The notes: a model not told the origin generated them from the sequence alone. Positions 43,201-51,882 are shown, numbered from the stretch's first letter. The stretch is 64,000 nucleotides of DNA from Lentzea albidocapillata (GCF_000719115.1 NZ_JOEA01000002.1:275510-339509), one strand, 5' to 3'. Translations and numbers: made by a program.

Positions 43201-44244
43201 CTCGGCGAGCGGCGAGTCGAGCGACCCGACGTACCCGACGGTCAGCAGCGTCAGCCCCGCCAGCGTGCCCAGCACCAGGAAACGACGTTCCGGCAGTCCG
43301 AGCCGGGCCAGTCCTACGACGCCAACCAGCGCCACCAGCGCGGTGCCGGCCATCAGCACCGGGTTGTCGACCAGGATGAAACCGTTGGGCCACCACGGTT
43401 CGCCCTGGAGCACGTACGCGACCCACTGGTTCGTCCCGCGCAGCACCTGGAACAACGACATGGGCGCGGTGGTGTTCGCCGCCGACTCGATGTAGTCGAG
43501 GAACGGCAGGCTGTACCGGCCGAGCAGCAGCAGCGGGAAGATCCACCACAGCGCGACCGCGATGACACAGCCGCACCACCACAGCACCAGCTTCACGTGC
43601 GCGCGGTTCCACGTGCGCGTCAGCAGCCAGATGCCCGGGAGGACCAGCGCCATCACGACCATCGCACCGTTGACGCCGCCCATCCCCAGCACCGCGAGCG
43701 CCGACAGGGCGGCGGCCCGGCGTGGTGACCCGATCCGGTCCGCCAGCACCAGGGGCAGCAGCACCCACGGCAACATGACGGCGGGCAGCATCTCCGCGGA
43801 CAGCGGCCCGATCTCGGTCAGCACCCGAGGGGCCAGCGCGTAGGCCAGCGCACCGGCGTACCTCGTCGGCTCGTGGCCGATGCCGAGCGCGCGGGCCAGC
43901 CGCAGCACCCCGTAGAACGCGAGGCAGAGCAGCAGCGCGCACCAGAGCCGTTGGGTGACCCACGCGGGTATGCCCAGGATCTGACCGGCCGCGAAGAACG
44001 GCCCCATCGGGAAGAAGTAGCCGTATGCCTGGTTCTGCAACTCACCGGACGTGGCGGCGGGATTCCACAGATGCAGAGCTCTGCCCAGGAACCCGGCCGG
44101 GTTGACGGTCAGGTCGAGCTTGGTGTCGAACGTGGCCGTTCCGAAGCGTTGCGCGAACGACAGCACCGTGAGTGCGATGAGCACCCACGTCGTCGGGTTC
44201 CGGTGTGCGATCTTCAGGCTCCTGATGGCGCAGGAAGTTACCAC
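40207..44244 (-). CDS. aftD: AftD-like arabinofuranosyltransferase (GT-C)
   Basis: 1345 residues. N-terminal GT-C membrane domain opens with FDTKLDLTVNPAGFLGRALHLW, the conserved acidic motif region of AftD, followed by about a dozen helices (~residues 1-420). A large periplasmic part includes beta-sandwich, carbohydrate-binding-like stretches (for example GQWLEIDLDTPRSVGEVTLDLVDDL, F5/8-type-C pattern), and a C-terminal helix cluster. Mycobacterial AftD (Rv0236c) is of similar size and adds alpha-(1->3)-arabinofuranose to arabinogalactan and lipoarabinomannan using decaprenyl-phosphoarabinose. GTG start at 44244. The end meets the 164-bp element; the divergent methyltransferase starts 77 nt away. 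Confidence 0.85.
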   Translation of the reverse strand: MVTSCAIRSLKIAHRNPTTWVLIALTVLSFAQRFGTATFDTKLDLTVNPAGFLGRALHLWNPAATSGELQNQAYGYFFPMGPFFAAGQILGIPAWVTQRLWCALLLCLAFYGVLRLARALGIGHEPTRYAGALAYALAPRVLTEIGPLSAEMLPAVMLPWVLLPLVLADRIGSPRRAAALSALAVLGMGGVNGAMVVMALVLPGIWLLTRTWNRAHVKLVLWWCGCVIAVALWWIFPLLLLGRYSLPFLDYIESAANTTAPMSLFQVLRGTNQWVAYVLQGEPWWPNGFILVDNPVLMAGTALVALVGVVGLARLGLPERRFLVLGTLAGLTLLTVGYVGSLDSPLAEVVRGLLDGPLAPLRNVHKFEPVLRLCLVLGFIHGLHLSRPAGLRAAPEHWRRRARTGVALVLIAVVAAPAWLLTLRPGQGWSDVPGHWREAAGWLAEQDGRARTLLLPATGFGQYTWGRTVDEPMQSLAQAPWAVRNQVPLGSEGNTRYMDAVYDALADGRGSAGLADFLARGGYRFLLLRNDIAREPTGSPPLTVLRQALQGSPGIERVAQFGPEVRMSDQRLVSSVDAAATGNALEVFEVKRAVPVATAVAEADVPTVSGGPESLLPLLSQGLVKADQPVVLAGDAEGRTGPLLVTDGLRRKERNVGRVSDNLSQTMSADEASRQGRVALDVSPFQDSRHQTVAEYRGIRAVRASTSTAYADAAGAIDPANSPFAAVDGDGGSAWHSSSFTGPVGQWLEIDLDTPRSVGEVTLDLVDDLRVGWAVTRIRLTTDAGESEHDVPSGGGRHAYPVRPGLTGSVRVTVLGVAADRQDGNVGIKELSVPGMTAQRALRVPRDQDAARPGFSFTRGSQSRPACYRTDGTVRCDSSLSRFGEEVNGLTRLFRTSADGKFAVNATVVPSAGAKNPVTPEGLTITGSTSLAGDVAASPLSAVDGDPGTSWVPDVTDLRPTLTLAWKGKRTLSEFGIEGARGARAPVELEVRTDAGAEVVRVGADGIVTIKPADTEKLELVVRESGGVGPAEIGELRVPALDGVLKPVPATTPFTVPCGKGPVIDVDGKKINSSVSGVLGDVMANRPLKAVLCDDDLATALELPAGDHVLTTSRSDSFVVQDVSVTHVELPKPVATHREVTIGSWDATEREITVAPGPQALLVVSENVNDGWTATLNGQVLEKVRVDGWQQAYVLPEGDGGVVVLEFGPDARYRTGLLAGALGVLAVLLLAAIPVRRRVTFVAPSRSRWLVVAMLVLLAVLGGMLPIVAVIACLLAREFWAAAPKVIAVSGVALGSGVAVLGRILGHGQEWAYVPLVQAAFLVAVSAVVAAAFGRFGQRRDPVVQ

Positions 44245-44251
44245 CGGGTAG
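44237..44251 (+). promoter_or_regulatory. Envelope-locus 15-nt motif, site F
   Basis: GTTACCACCGGGTAG overlaps the aftD GTG start and points toward the methyltransferase gene that starts 70 nt downstream (44322). In the aftD direction it lies on the start codon, so it fits the plus-strand gene best. Confidence 0.5.
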
Positions 44252-44321
44252 TGCTCGCGGGCGACTGTCGCTATCTTGGGCCACCACGACGGTTCTGGGG
44301 CCGGTGCTCAGGCAGGTGGCG

Positions 44322-45032
44322 ATGACTTCTCCGACGACGTTCGAGCAGGCGTGGGAACTGGGCGACCAGGTCCCCGGATGGTTGACAGTTGACCAGGCCA
44401 CCATGTTGTGGAGAGCCGCCCTGCGGCTCGGTCCCGGCGCGCGGATCGTGGAGATCGGCAGCCACCAGGGACGATCCACCACCGTGCTGGGGATCGCGGC
44501 GCGCTCCGTCGGGGCCACGGTGGTCGCCGTCGACCCGTTCGTCGAGGGCAAGCTGTTCGGCGGCACCCCGACCCGCGCCCGGTTCGAGAAGAACGTCGCC
44601 CGCGCGGGCCTGACCGACGTCGTACGGCTCGAAGCGTCGTACAGCACCAGGTTGCGCCTGGAGTGGGACGAGCGCATCGACCTGCTGTACATCGACGGCA
44701 AACACGACTACTGGACCTACACCGACGACATGCTGTGGTCGGAGAACCTCGTTCCCGACGGCGAGATCCTGGTCCACGACGCGTTCTCGTCCATCGGGGT
44801 CACCTGCGGCATCATCGCGAAGGTGCTGTGCGGCAACCGATACGTGTACGTGGACCGGGCGGGCTCCCTCGCGCGCTTCCGTTTGACGCAGCCGGGCTGG
44901 GCCGATCGCAGGCGGGTGCTCGCCGAGATGCCCTGGTTCCTGCGCAACGTGTGGATCAAGGTGCTGCTCCGCCTGCGGCTGCGGCCGGTCGCGCGGCTGT
45001 TCGGACACGACGGCCCGTACGACCCCTACTGA
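44322..45032 (+). CDS. Class I SAM-dependent methyltransferase (Methyltransf_24 type)
   Basis: 236 residues. Motif I IVEIGSHQGRSTTVLGIAA, then VVAVDPFVEGKLFGG, IDLLYIDGKHDYWTYTDDM and LVPDGEILVHDAFSSIG, as in the family of methyltransferases often found near glycosyltransferases. The ATG at 44322 has AGGTGG 2-7 nt upstream; an earlier start at 44304 is weaker. It is divergent from aftD and convergent with the VWA gene (7-nt overlap). An envelope sugar or lipid is the probable substrate, by position only. Confidence 0.82.
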   Translation: MTSPTTFEQAWELGDQVPGWLTVDQATMLWRAALRLGPGARIVEIGSHQGRSTTVLGIAARSVGATVVAVDPFVEGKLFGGTPTRARFEKNVARAGLTDVVRLEASYSTRLRLEWDERIDLLYIDGKHDYWTYTDDMLWSENLVPDGEILVHDAFSSIGVTCGIIAKVLCGNRYVYVDRAGSLARFRLTQPGWADRRRVLAEMPWFLRNVWIKVLLRLRLRPVARLFGHDGPYDPY

Positions 45033-46573
45033 GGACGGCAGGCGGGCGGCTGGCAGAGCATCGTGCTCAGCGCCTGCGCGAAGATGTCGCTGATGCCGGC
45101 GGGATCGACGGTGGTGAAGGCCCCGCCGCCGGTCGCGTCGGCGATCGCTTTCAGTTCGCCGACATCGACGTCCGGGCCCATGCCGATCGCGATGACGGGC
45201 AACGGCCTGCGCTTGTCCTGCAGCTTGGCCAGTTCGTCCAGCAGCTCCCGCTGACCGATCGAGTCGGGGTCCTCGTTGCGGCCGTCGGTCATGATGGCGA
45301 CGATGTTGATGCGGCCGAGCTCCCAGTTCTTCCTCGCCTCCCGGTAGGCGGCCAGGGTGGTGTCGTAGAGGCCCGTGGCCCCGTTCGCGGTCGCCCGGGT
45401 CGCCCGGACCGCGGCGACGGCCTGGCCGTTCGCGAGGTGGTCCTTGACGGACGCGAAGGGGATGATCTCCCGGTAGTCCCTGTCGCCGTCCAGCCTGGTG
45501 GAGAACTTCCACAGGCCGATCTGCGTGCCGGGCTTGAACATGCCCAGGCCGCGTTCGGCCGCGCCGACGGCCAGCGCCATCCGCGTGGTTCCCGTTCTGG
45601 GCACGACCTGGTTCATCGAGCCCGACACGTCCAGGACGCCCAGCACCCGCGCGGTCAGCGTGAGTCCGCTCCAGAGGCGCAACGTCTCGTCCACGAAACC
45701 CTGGTCCAGGCCGGCGGCCTGGTCGTCGGGCGCGCGCAGGCCGAACGTGGCGAGGTCGGTCCCGGACCGCAGGCGCGCCAGGAACTTCTCCGCCCCCGCC
45801 CGCTGCGCCTCGTCCGCGTCGGGCAGCACGACGTACGGGAAGTCCAGCGGTGGCAACGGGTTCTCCGAGACGACCGCCGTCAGCCGGGTCGCGCCGGGCG
45901 TGGAGTTGTGCCGCTCGAGAGCCTGTTCGGACGTGGGGAACACGTCCAGTGGCCGGGTGAACAGGTCCTCGGCCCGCTCGGAGTAGTCACCGGACACGGG
46001 CCTGATGGCGGCGACCGTCGCCGCCGCGGGATCCTTCTCCGCCGACGCGAACCCGCGCAACGCCAGCAACGCCGACAGGCTGGCCGGATCCCTGGCCGGA
46101 TCGGCGATGCCGGCGACCGCGGTGGCACCGGGCCCGATCAGTTCCCGCCAGTTCCTGCCCTTCACGGACTCCTTGACGGCGAGCACGATCGGCGACAGCG
46201 CCACGGAGATGCCCGACTCGGGCACCCGCCACGCACCGGAGTCCCGCGCCTGCCGCAACCACGTCGTCGACTCGGGCACCCAGACCGAGGGCGACACCTC
46301 CCCGGCGACGAGCCGGGTCATCGTCTCGCGCGCCGGCTCTGCCCTGACCTCGACGCGGTAGCAGTCGTCGGCCGCGCTCAGGTCGTCCGCGACGTCGCTC
46401 AGGGCCGGCGCGACCGCGGGGGCCGCGGTGACGAGAACCGTCGCCGGATCCGTGCAGCGGGTCGCGTTGAGCCGGTCGAGGACGGCGTCACCGCCGATCC
46501 AGGCGACGACGGACAACACGAGCAGTACCGAAAGCCCGACGACAGGCGCCGTCACCCGCCGTGGTCGCACCAT
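45026..46573 (-). CDS. Membrane-anchored substrate-binding plus VWA domain protein
   Basis: 515 residues. One N-terminal membrane helix (residues ~6-27), then a periplasmic solute-binding-like domain (~40-290: VLVTAAPAVAPALSDVADDL ... SVWVPESTTWLRQA ... FPYVVLPDADEAQRAGAEKFLARL), then a VWA domain (~310-515) with the intact metal site: DVSGSMN (MIDAS), a Thr in NGATGLYD and TDGRNED. Signature of extracellular sensing or assembly proteins. I chose the ATG at 46573 (AAGGTG 6 nt upstream) over one six codons earlier. It is divergent from the Clp ATPase gene across 135 bp. Confidence 0.8.
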   Translation of the reverse strand: MVRPRRVTAPVVGLSVLLVLSVVAWIGGDAVLDRLNATRCTDPATVLVTAAPAVAPALSDVADDLSAADDCYRVEVRAEPARETMTRLVAGEVSPSVWVPESTTWLRQARDSGAWRVPESGISVALSPIVLAVKESVKGRNWRELIGPGATAVAGIADPARDPASLSALLALRGFASAEKDPAAATVAAIRPVSGDYSERAEDLFTRPLDVFPTSEQALERHNSTPGATRLTAVVSENPLPPLDFPYVVLPDADEAQRAGAEKFLARLRSGTDLATFGLRAPDDQAAGLDQGFVDETLRLWSGLTLTARVLGVLDVSGSMNQVVPRTGTTRMALAVGAAERGLGMFKPGTQIGLWKFSTRLDGDRDYREIIPFASVKDHLANGQAVAAVRATRATANGATGLYDTTLAAYREARKNWELGRINIVAIMTDGRNEDPDSIGQRELLDELAKLQDKRRPLPVIAIGMGPDVDVGELKAIADATGGGAFTTVDPAGISDIFAQALSTMLCQPPACRPQ

Positions 46574-46708
46574 GGCGGACACCTTAGACAACCAGTCCGG
46601 GCACCACCAGAACTCGCCGGTTTCGATTCCCGCGCTGGTGTGTGTTCATGGCCCAGGAGGCGGAGGATCGGAGAAGCAAGCCCTTCGATCGAGCGGAGAT
46701 GGCGGCCG

Positions 46709-48721
46709 ATGGCAGACGACTGGGTGTTCGGCTTCGGGTCCCGCTCGTTCGAGGACCTCGTCGGGAAGCTGTTGGGCGGGTTGGTGGAGCCGCAGTCCAC
46801 GACGCGGCGCACCGACCGCTACGGACGTGACCTCACCGCCGCGGCGCGGGACGGCCTGCTCGACCCGGTGGTCGGCCGGGAGGACGTGATCGACGAGGTG
46901 CTCGAGGTGTTGTCGCGGCGCACCAAGAACAACCCCGTCCTGATCGGGGATCCCGGCGTGGGCAAGACCGCCGTCGTCGAAGGCATCGCGGCACGGATCG
47001 CGAGCGGCGACGTGCCCGCGACGCTGAGCGGCAGGCGGCTGATCTCGCTGGACCTGGCGGGGATGGTCGCCGGAGCGAAGTACCGGGGCGAGTTCGAGGA
47101 ACGGCTTGAAGGGGTCATCGGCGAGGTGGCCGCGACGGACCGGATGGTGGTCCTGTTCATCGACGAGCTGCACGTCGTGGTGGGCGCGGGCAGTGCGGAA
47201 GGCGCGCCGATGGACGCCGCGACCATGCTCAAACCCGTGCTCACGACCGGACGGGTGCAGGTCATCGGGGCCACCACGGCCGAGGACTACCGGCGGTACA
47301 TCGCGAGGGACGCCGCGCTGGAGCGGCGGTTCCAGCCGATCATGGTCGCCGAACCGTCGGCCGGCGAGGCGATCGCCATCCTGCGCGGGCTGCGCAGCCG
47401 TTACGAGATGCACCACGGCGTGCGGATCACAGACGAGGCGATCGTGTCCGCCGTGGAACTGTCGGCCCGCTACGTCACCGATCGGTTCCTGCCGGACAAG
47501 GCCGTGGACCTGGTGGACCGTGCCTGTGCGCGGGTCCGGTTGCGGGAGAAGTCCGCGCTGCCGCCGGATCCGGTGCGACTCGAGCAGCGGGTGCGACGTC
47601 TGGAGCGGGAGAAGGACGCCGTAGACGGCGAGGAGGACGCCGTGTTCCTGGCCGGCGAGCTCGGCCGGGCGGTCGCCGAACTGGAGGCCGCGCGCGCCGC
47701 ACTGGCCAACGCGCCCCAGGTCTCGGCGAACGACGTCGCCCAGGTCGTGTCCCGCAGCACGGGCATCCCGGTCGCCCAGCTCACCGAGGCGGAACGGCAC
47801 CGGCTGCTGCACCTGGAGGACCACCTGCACCAGCGGATCGTCGGGCAGGACGAGGCGGTGGAGGCGGTCGCCGACGCGGTCCGCCAGGGCCGCGCTGGCC
47901 TCAAGCACCCGCACCGGCCCGTCGGCTCCTTCCTGTTCCTCGGCCCGACCGGCGTGGGCAAGACCGAGGTCGCACGAGCGCTGGCCGAAGCGCTGTTCGG
48001 CTCGGAGGACCGGTTGATCCGGTTCGACATGAGCGAGTTCTCGCAACAGCACGCGGTCGCGCGGCTGATCGGCGTGCCACCGGGATACGCAGGCTACGAG
48101 GAGGCCGGTCAGCTCACCGGCGCGGTCCGGCGCGCCCCGTACTCGGTCCTGCTGCTGGACGAGATCGAGAAGGCGCACAGCGACGTCTTCAACACCCTGC
48201 TGCAGGTGCTCGACGCGGGCAGGCTCACCGACGCAGGGGGACGTACCGCCGACTTCGCCAACACCGTGATCATCATGACCAGCAACATCGGTGCGGGCCA
48301 GCTCCTCGCCGCGGCCACCTCGGGCGTTCCGATCGAGCAGTTGAGGGAACCGTTGATGGCGGCGGTGCGCCGCAGTTTCCGCCCCGAGTTCCTCAACCGC
48401 CTCGACGAGATCATCCTGTTCCGCGGGCTGGACGCCGGCCAGCTGCGGCAGATCACCTCGCTGCTGCTCGAACGCACCCGCGAGCGGCTGCGCGAACAGA
48501 ACATCACGCTGGAGGTGGACGAGCTGGCCATCGACTGGCTCGCCGCCCGCGGCTACATGCCCGAGTACGGCGCACGGCCGTTGCGCCGAACCATCAGCAG
48601 GGAACTGGACCGGCGGTTGTCCCGTGCACTGCTCGCGGGCGACCTGCGCGGCGGACAGCACGCCGTCGTGACGGTCACCGGCTCGGAGCTGACCCTGACC
48701 GTCGGCGACAGCCCGGACTGA
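46709..48721 (+). CDS. Clp-family AAA+ ATPase (ClpA/B/C-like) without N-domain
   Basis: 670 residues. The first AAA module (residues ~55-300) has Walker A GDPGVGKT and Walker B VVLFIDEL. The second (~380-600) has GPTGVGKT and [13 protein letters not shown], then [16 protein letters not shown] middle coiled region of ~40 residues is short, so it is ClpC/ClpA-like rather than ClpB. The usual N-terminal repeat domain is missing: the first ~50 residues are short and polar. Whether it works with ClpP or as an independent unfoldase cannot be told. The ATG at 46709 follows GGAG; the open frame continues far upstream through unrelated genes and is an artefact of GC-rich sequence. Confidence 0.85.
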   Translation: MADDWVFGFGSRSFEDLVGKLLGGLVEPQSTTRRTDRYGRDLTAAARDGLLDPVVGREDVIDEVLEVLSRRTKNNPVLIGDPGVGKTAVVEGIAARIASGDVPATLSGRRLISLDLAGMVAGAKYRGEFEERLEGVIGEVAATDRMVVLFIDELHVVVGAGSAEGAPMDAATMLKPVLTTGRVQVIGATTAEDYRRYIARDAALERRFQPIMVAEPSAGEAIAILRGLRSRYEMHHGVRITDEAIVSAVELSARYVTDRFLPDKAVDLVDRACARVRLREKSALPPDPVRLEQRVRRLEREKDAVDGEEDAVFLAGELGRAVAELEAARAALANAPQVSANDVAQVVSRSTGIPVAQLTEAERHRLLHLEDHLHQRIVGQDEAVEAVADAVRQGRAGLKHPHRPVGSFLFLGPTGVGKTEVARALAEALFGSEDRLIRFDMSEFSQQHAVARLIGVPPGYAGYEEAGQLTGAVRRAPYSVLLLDEIEKAHSDVFNTLLQVLDAGRLTDAGGRTADFANTVIIMTSNIGAGQLLAAATSGVPIEQLREPLMAAVRRSFRPEFLNRLDEIILFRGLDAGQLRQITSLLLERTRERLREQNITLEVDELAIDWLAARGYMPEYGARPLRRTISRELDRRLSRALLAGDLRGGQHAVVTVTGSELTLTVGDSPD

Positions 48722-48844
48722 CCAGCCCTCCGGATCCGGGCTCCGCTGAGGCGGCGCGGTGAGCGCGATCACACACCGCGCCCCCTGGCCTGAGACCGGA
48801 CCCGTGCTCGAAATCGCGGCAGAACCGAATGCCACAATGGACGA

Positions 48845-49705
48845 ATGGCCCTGGGATACGCACTCGCTGTGCTGGCGACCCTGGCGTCAGGCAGCGGTTC
48901 GGTCCTCGCGTCCACAGGTGTCCGGCGTGCGGGCGCGTACGGCGGCACGTCGCTGGATCTCATCGCTCTGCGGCGTCAGTGGCTCTACTTCCTCGGTCTC
49001 GGCGTGGACCTGCTGGGATTCGCGTTCGCGGCCGCGGCACTGCACCGGCTGCCGCTGTTCCTGGTCCAGTCGATGCTCGCGTTCAGCGTCGGCGTGACGG
49101 CCACGATCTCCGTCTTCATGGGCTCCCGCCTCGGCACACCGGGATGGGGCGCGCTGGGGGTCGGCGCGGCCGGCCTGATCCTGCTGGGCGTGTCCGCCGA
49201 CCCTGGTCCGGCGGCGACCCTGCCACCGCAGTGGCGCTGGGTCCTCGTGTTCATGGCGGTTCCGGTGGCGGCGATCGCCCTTTACGCCAGGCACCACCAC
49301 CACGTCTGGGCGACGGTGGCGCTGGCCTTCGGTGCCGGTGTCTCCTACAGCATCGTGGGCATCTCAGCGCGGACGGTCGACTTCCCGGACGCGGTGTGGC
49401 GGCTCGTCCTGGAACCGGCGGCCTGGGCCATCGCCCTCAACGGTCTCGCCGCGGCGGTGTTGTTCGCGATGGCGCTGCAGAAGGGCGGTCCGACCACGGT
49501 CACCGCGATCATGTTCACCACCAACACGGCGCTGTCGTCGGCCGTTGGACTGATCTACCTCGACGATCGCGTCCGCGCCGGTTACACGACCGCGGCCGCC
49601 GCCGGATTCATCCTGGCGATCACCGGAGCGATCGCGGTCGCCCATTACACCGCCGACACCCGGCAGAAGGGCCGATCGACGACACCGGCCGGCATGTTGT
49701 CGTGA
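48845..49705 (+). CDS. DMT/EamA-like small-molecule transporter
   Basis: 286 residues with nine to ten hydrophobic helices: MALGYALAVLATLASGSGSVL, WLYFLGLGVDLLGFAFAAAAL, FLVQSMLAFSVGVTATISVFMG, WGALGVGAAGLILLGVS, then WVLVFMAVPVAAIALYA and others. The pattern is of the drug/metabolite transporter superfamily (EamA-like). No signal peptide is needed. It follows the Clp gene by 123 bp. Substrate unknown; a close NIPA-like magnesium-transporter relationship is possible. Confidence 0.72.
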   Translation: MALGYALAVLATLASGSGSVLASTGVRRAGAYGGTSLDLIALRRQWLYFLGLGVDLLGFAFAAAALHRLPLFLVQSMLAFSVGVTATISVFMGSRLGTPGWGALGVGAAGLILLGVSADPGPAATLPPQWRWVLVFMAVPVAAIALYARHHHHVWATVALAFGAGVSYSIVGISARTVDFPDAVWRLVLEPAAWAIALNGLAAAVLFAMALQKGGPTTVTAIMFTTNTALSSAVGLIYLDDRVRAGYTTAAAAGFILAITGAIAVAHYTADTRQKGRSTTPAGMLS

Positions 49706-49743
49706 GTAGCTTGCGTGCGGTGACGCACAGCGCGGCCTGAGAC

Positions 49744-49893
49744 TCAGGCCGTCCCGGTGGTGTTCTGCGGTGTGTCGGCCGGTTCACGGAACAGGCCGGT
49801 GTAGGACCGCTGGTCCTCGGCGGGCGACGAACCGGGTGTCGTGTCCGGGAGGTCCACGTCCGGGTGGCTGAAGAGCCCGTTTTCTGGCTGCAT
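49744..49893 (-). CDS. Small 49-residue protein with two GLF repeats
   Basis: 49 residues from the ATG at 49893 (or 61 from a GTG at 49929). It has two imperfect repeats: NGLFSHPDVDLPDTTPGS and YTGLFREPADTPQNTTGT, both GLF-x-x-P-x-D...P...T-T-G. Low in aromatic residues, acidic, no signal or membrane helix. It reads the same way as the TetR-like gene, 190 bp downstream of it. Not recognised; a peptide precursor or small regulator are possibilities. Weak ribosome site (GGAAAT). Confidence 0.4.
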   Translation of the reverse strand: MQPENGLFSHPDVDLPDTTPGSSPAEDQRSYTGLFREPADTPQNTTGTA

Positions 49894-50083
49894 GATTTCC
49901 GACTTTCTCTGCGTCGTGTGCGTGCTCACGGCAAGCAGTGCTGGAGCTGTCGCACGGCGCCTGGGGTCCGGGGCAACTGACGTATCCAGTCCCGGTCTCC
50001 CCGAGGGTACACCTCGTACACCGGCGCGTGTCGCGGTTCACCCGTTGTCCCGCCGGGAAAGTCCCTTGTGGACTTCCGGCGAT

Positions 50084-50926
50084 TCAGAGGCGCCGGCGCA
50101 GCGCTTCCGCGACGCCGTGCCCGTCCCCGGGATCGAGCGCGGCCAGGATCAGCGCCTGCACCGACGCCACGAAGAGATCCCGGTTCTCCCTCGTGTCGTC
50201 GCCGGCACCGGCGACCTGCTGGGCGAAACCCGACGTCTGCGCGGACACCATCAGGCTGAGCCTCCGCGCTGTGATGCCGGGCCGGAACCGCACGTCCAGC
50301 AGCCGCAGGCCCTCCTCGTACACCGGGACCCAGCGCGTCGAATACGCCTCCAGCATCTCCCGGTAGGCATTCGTGGCAACGGACTGCCATTTGGCGTCGA
50401 TCGTCAGCGAGAGCTGGAACAGCCAGTACCTGGCCAGCCGGCTGCGCATCCGCAGGTCGTGGGTGGCGATCTTCGCGATGAGGTCGGTCAGGTCCAGCTC
50501 GCCCGCACGCACCCTGGGCAACTCGGCGAGTGCGCGGCGCGGACCGTAGTCGAGGAAGTTGCTCCAGCGCGGTGCGGTGCACGTGTACTTGACGAGGCAC
50601 ATGAAGAAGTTCGCCATGCCACCGGACCCTGGCCATCGGTCGCGGAAAGCGCCCTCGCCGACGCGGACGACGTCGGGCGGCTCAGCGGCGATTCCGCCGG
50701 CGCGACGTACCACGATCTTCCGCGTCAGCCGTGCGCCCGCGAGTTCGTCGCGGCTGCGCGAGTTGCGGCCGGACAGCTGGTCGTCGATCTCCTTGAGCCC
50801 GCCCTCGAGCAACATCATCGTCTTGACGTAGGCCGACCGGCGCGGGTTGCGGGGATCGGCGAGGCTGGGGCGGGAGATGTACTCCCCGAACACTTCCGGC
50901 CAGTCGACTTCGTCGTTGAAGCGCAC
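50084..50926 (-). CDS. Divergent TetR-like regulator (tentative)
   Basis: 280 residues, mostly helical. The region FRDRWPGSGGMANFFMCLVKY (~residues 85-105) resembles the recognition-helix end of a TetR domain, and the last ~110 residues (YREMLEAYSTRWVPVYEEGLRLL ... DLFVASVQALILAALDPG) resemble a TetR ligand-binding domain. The canonical HTH start is not clear, so the call is tentative. GTG start at 50926, chosen for AGGAGG 4 nt upstream. A longer frame to 51076 exists. It lies next to the small GLF-repeat gene; the two might form one unit. Confidence 0.4.
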   Translation of the reverse strand: MRFNDEVDWPEVFGEYISRPSLADPRNPRRSAYVKTMMLLEGGLKEIDDQLSGRNSRSRDELAGARLTRKIVVRRAGGIAAEPPDVVRVGEGAFRDRWPGSGGMANFFMCLVKYTCTAPRWSNFLDYGPRRALAELPRVRAGELDLTDLIAKIATHDLRMRSRLARYWLFQLSLTIDAKWQSVATNAYREMLEAYSTRWVPVYEEGLRLLDVRFRPGITARRLSLMVSAQTSGFAQQVAGAGDDTRENRDLFVASVQALILAALDPGDGHGVAEALRRRL

Positions 50927-51065
50927 AGGACCTCCTGGTGACCACTTCATCTCAGCACGGGGCCCTGTCACGGGCAACGTCCCCGGGTGCTCCTGACCAG
51001 GAGGATGACGCGCGGAACCGCACGGCCCATCGTGAGGCCACGGGGAACGGGCGAAAGGAACCTCG

Positions 51066-51179
51066 ATGGAGATCACGGTGGAAACCTCGTTGCTGTCGGT
51101 TCGGGTGATCGAGATGCTGCTGGTCGTACTGGCGGCCGCGCTGTACGGGGGGCGGCGGCGTCCTCCCCCTCCGCGGTGA
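51066..51179 (+). CDS. Tiny single-helix membrane peptide
   Basis: 37 residues: a short polar start (MEITVETS), one hydrophobic helix (LLSVRVIEMLLVVLAAALYG) and a basic Pro-rich tail (GRRRPPPPR). ATG with AAAGGA 7 nt upstream. Too short for most gene finders. Possible membrane-associated regulator or toxin-like peptide; no partner is visible. Not recognised. Confidence 0.4.
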   Translation: MEITVETSLLSVRVIEMLLVVLAAALYGGRRRPPPPR

Positions 51180-51288
51180 GGGCAGGACGCCGGCCGCGCT
51201 GTCAGATCCCCTTTCCGTTACAGGCTTTCCTCGCTCATAGCCCGATCGGCCGTCGCACGCGACGGGTAGGTGATCTAGGTTTGCGCGT

Positions 51289-51882
51289 GTGACTGGACCG
51301 GGGGAACCTCACTCACGCCGCTCGTTCTCGCCCGGCGTGACCGTGCTGGTCGGCTTCGTCCTGCTCGTCGGCAACCCGTGGGTGAACATGGAACTCGCCG
51401 TCGCGCTGTCCGGCTCCGATCCGGCATTTCGCGTCGTCAACGTGGTGCTGGCCTATCCGAGCTGGCACGTGGACGTCGATCGCGCCGGCCCGTTCCTGTT
51501 CTGGTTCGCGAACCTGCGGACGCTGTTGTTCGTGCTGCTGGCCGTCGCGGGACTGTCCAGGGTGTCGCGCTGGGTCAGTGAGGCCGCGGGCGGCGCCGGC
51601 CTGTTCGTCGCCACCGTGGGACTGACGGCCCTCAGCGCGGTGGTCGCCGGGCTGGCTGCCGGGGCGGCTTCCGGGGTGGCGGTGGGGGCTCTGCTCGACC
51701 CGGGAGCGTCTCTTCCCTACCTCATCCCCGGCCAGTCCGAGGAGTTCTTCCTGAGCCGGCTCAGCTCGTCGGCGGTGTTCGGCGTCCTGTTCGGCTCGGT
51801 GCTCGGTGCCGTCGTGGTCCTGCAGCGCCGGAGACCGGCGAACCGTGAAAGCCGTGCCGACGCACCGAAGTCTTTGTGGTGA
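51289..51882 (+). CDS. Hypothetical membrane protein
   Basis: 197 residues with about four hydrophobic stretches (residues ~14-40, 67-87, 98-130, 156-178). The start is GTG 51289 with little upstream room, so the mRNA may be leaderless. It lies 10 nt before the next gene and is probably cotranscribed with it. No family recognised. Confidence 0.55.
   Translation: MTGPGEPHSRRSFSPGVTVLVGFVLLVGNPWVNMELAVALSGSDPAFRVVNVVLAYPSWHVDVDRAGPFLFWFANLRTLLFVLLAVAGLSRVSRWVSEAAGGAGLFVATVGLTALSAVVAGLAAGAASGVAVGALLDPGASLPYLIPGQSEEFFLSRLSSSAVFGVLFGSVLGAVVVLQRRRPANRESRADAPKSLW

Noticed and set aside
44408..46708. Plus-strand frame extending the Clp ATPase upstream
   Set aside because: It runs through the methyltransferase and VWA genes in other frames. 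The Clp start at 46709 fits the protein family.
49784..50041. Cys-rich 85-codon minus-strand frame
   Set aside because: It overlaps the GLF-repeat gene in another frame, has no ribosome site, and its codon pattern looks random.
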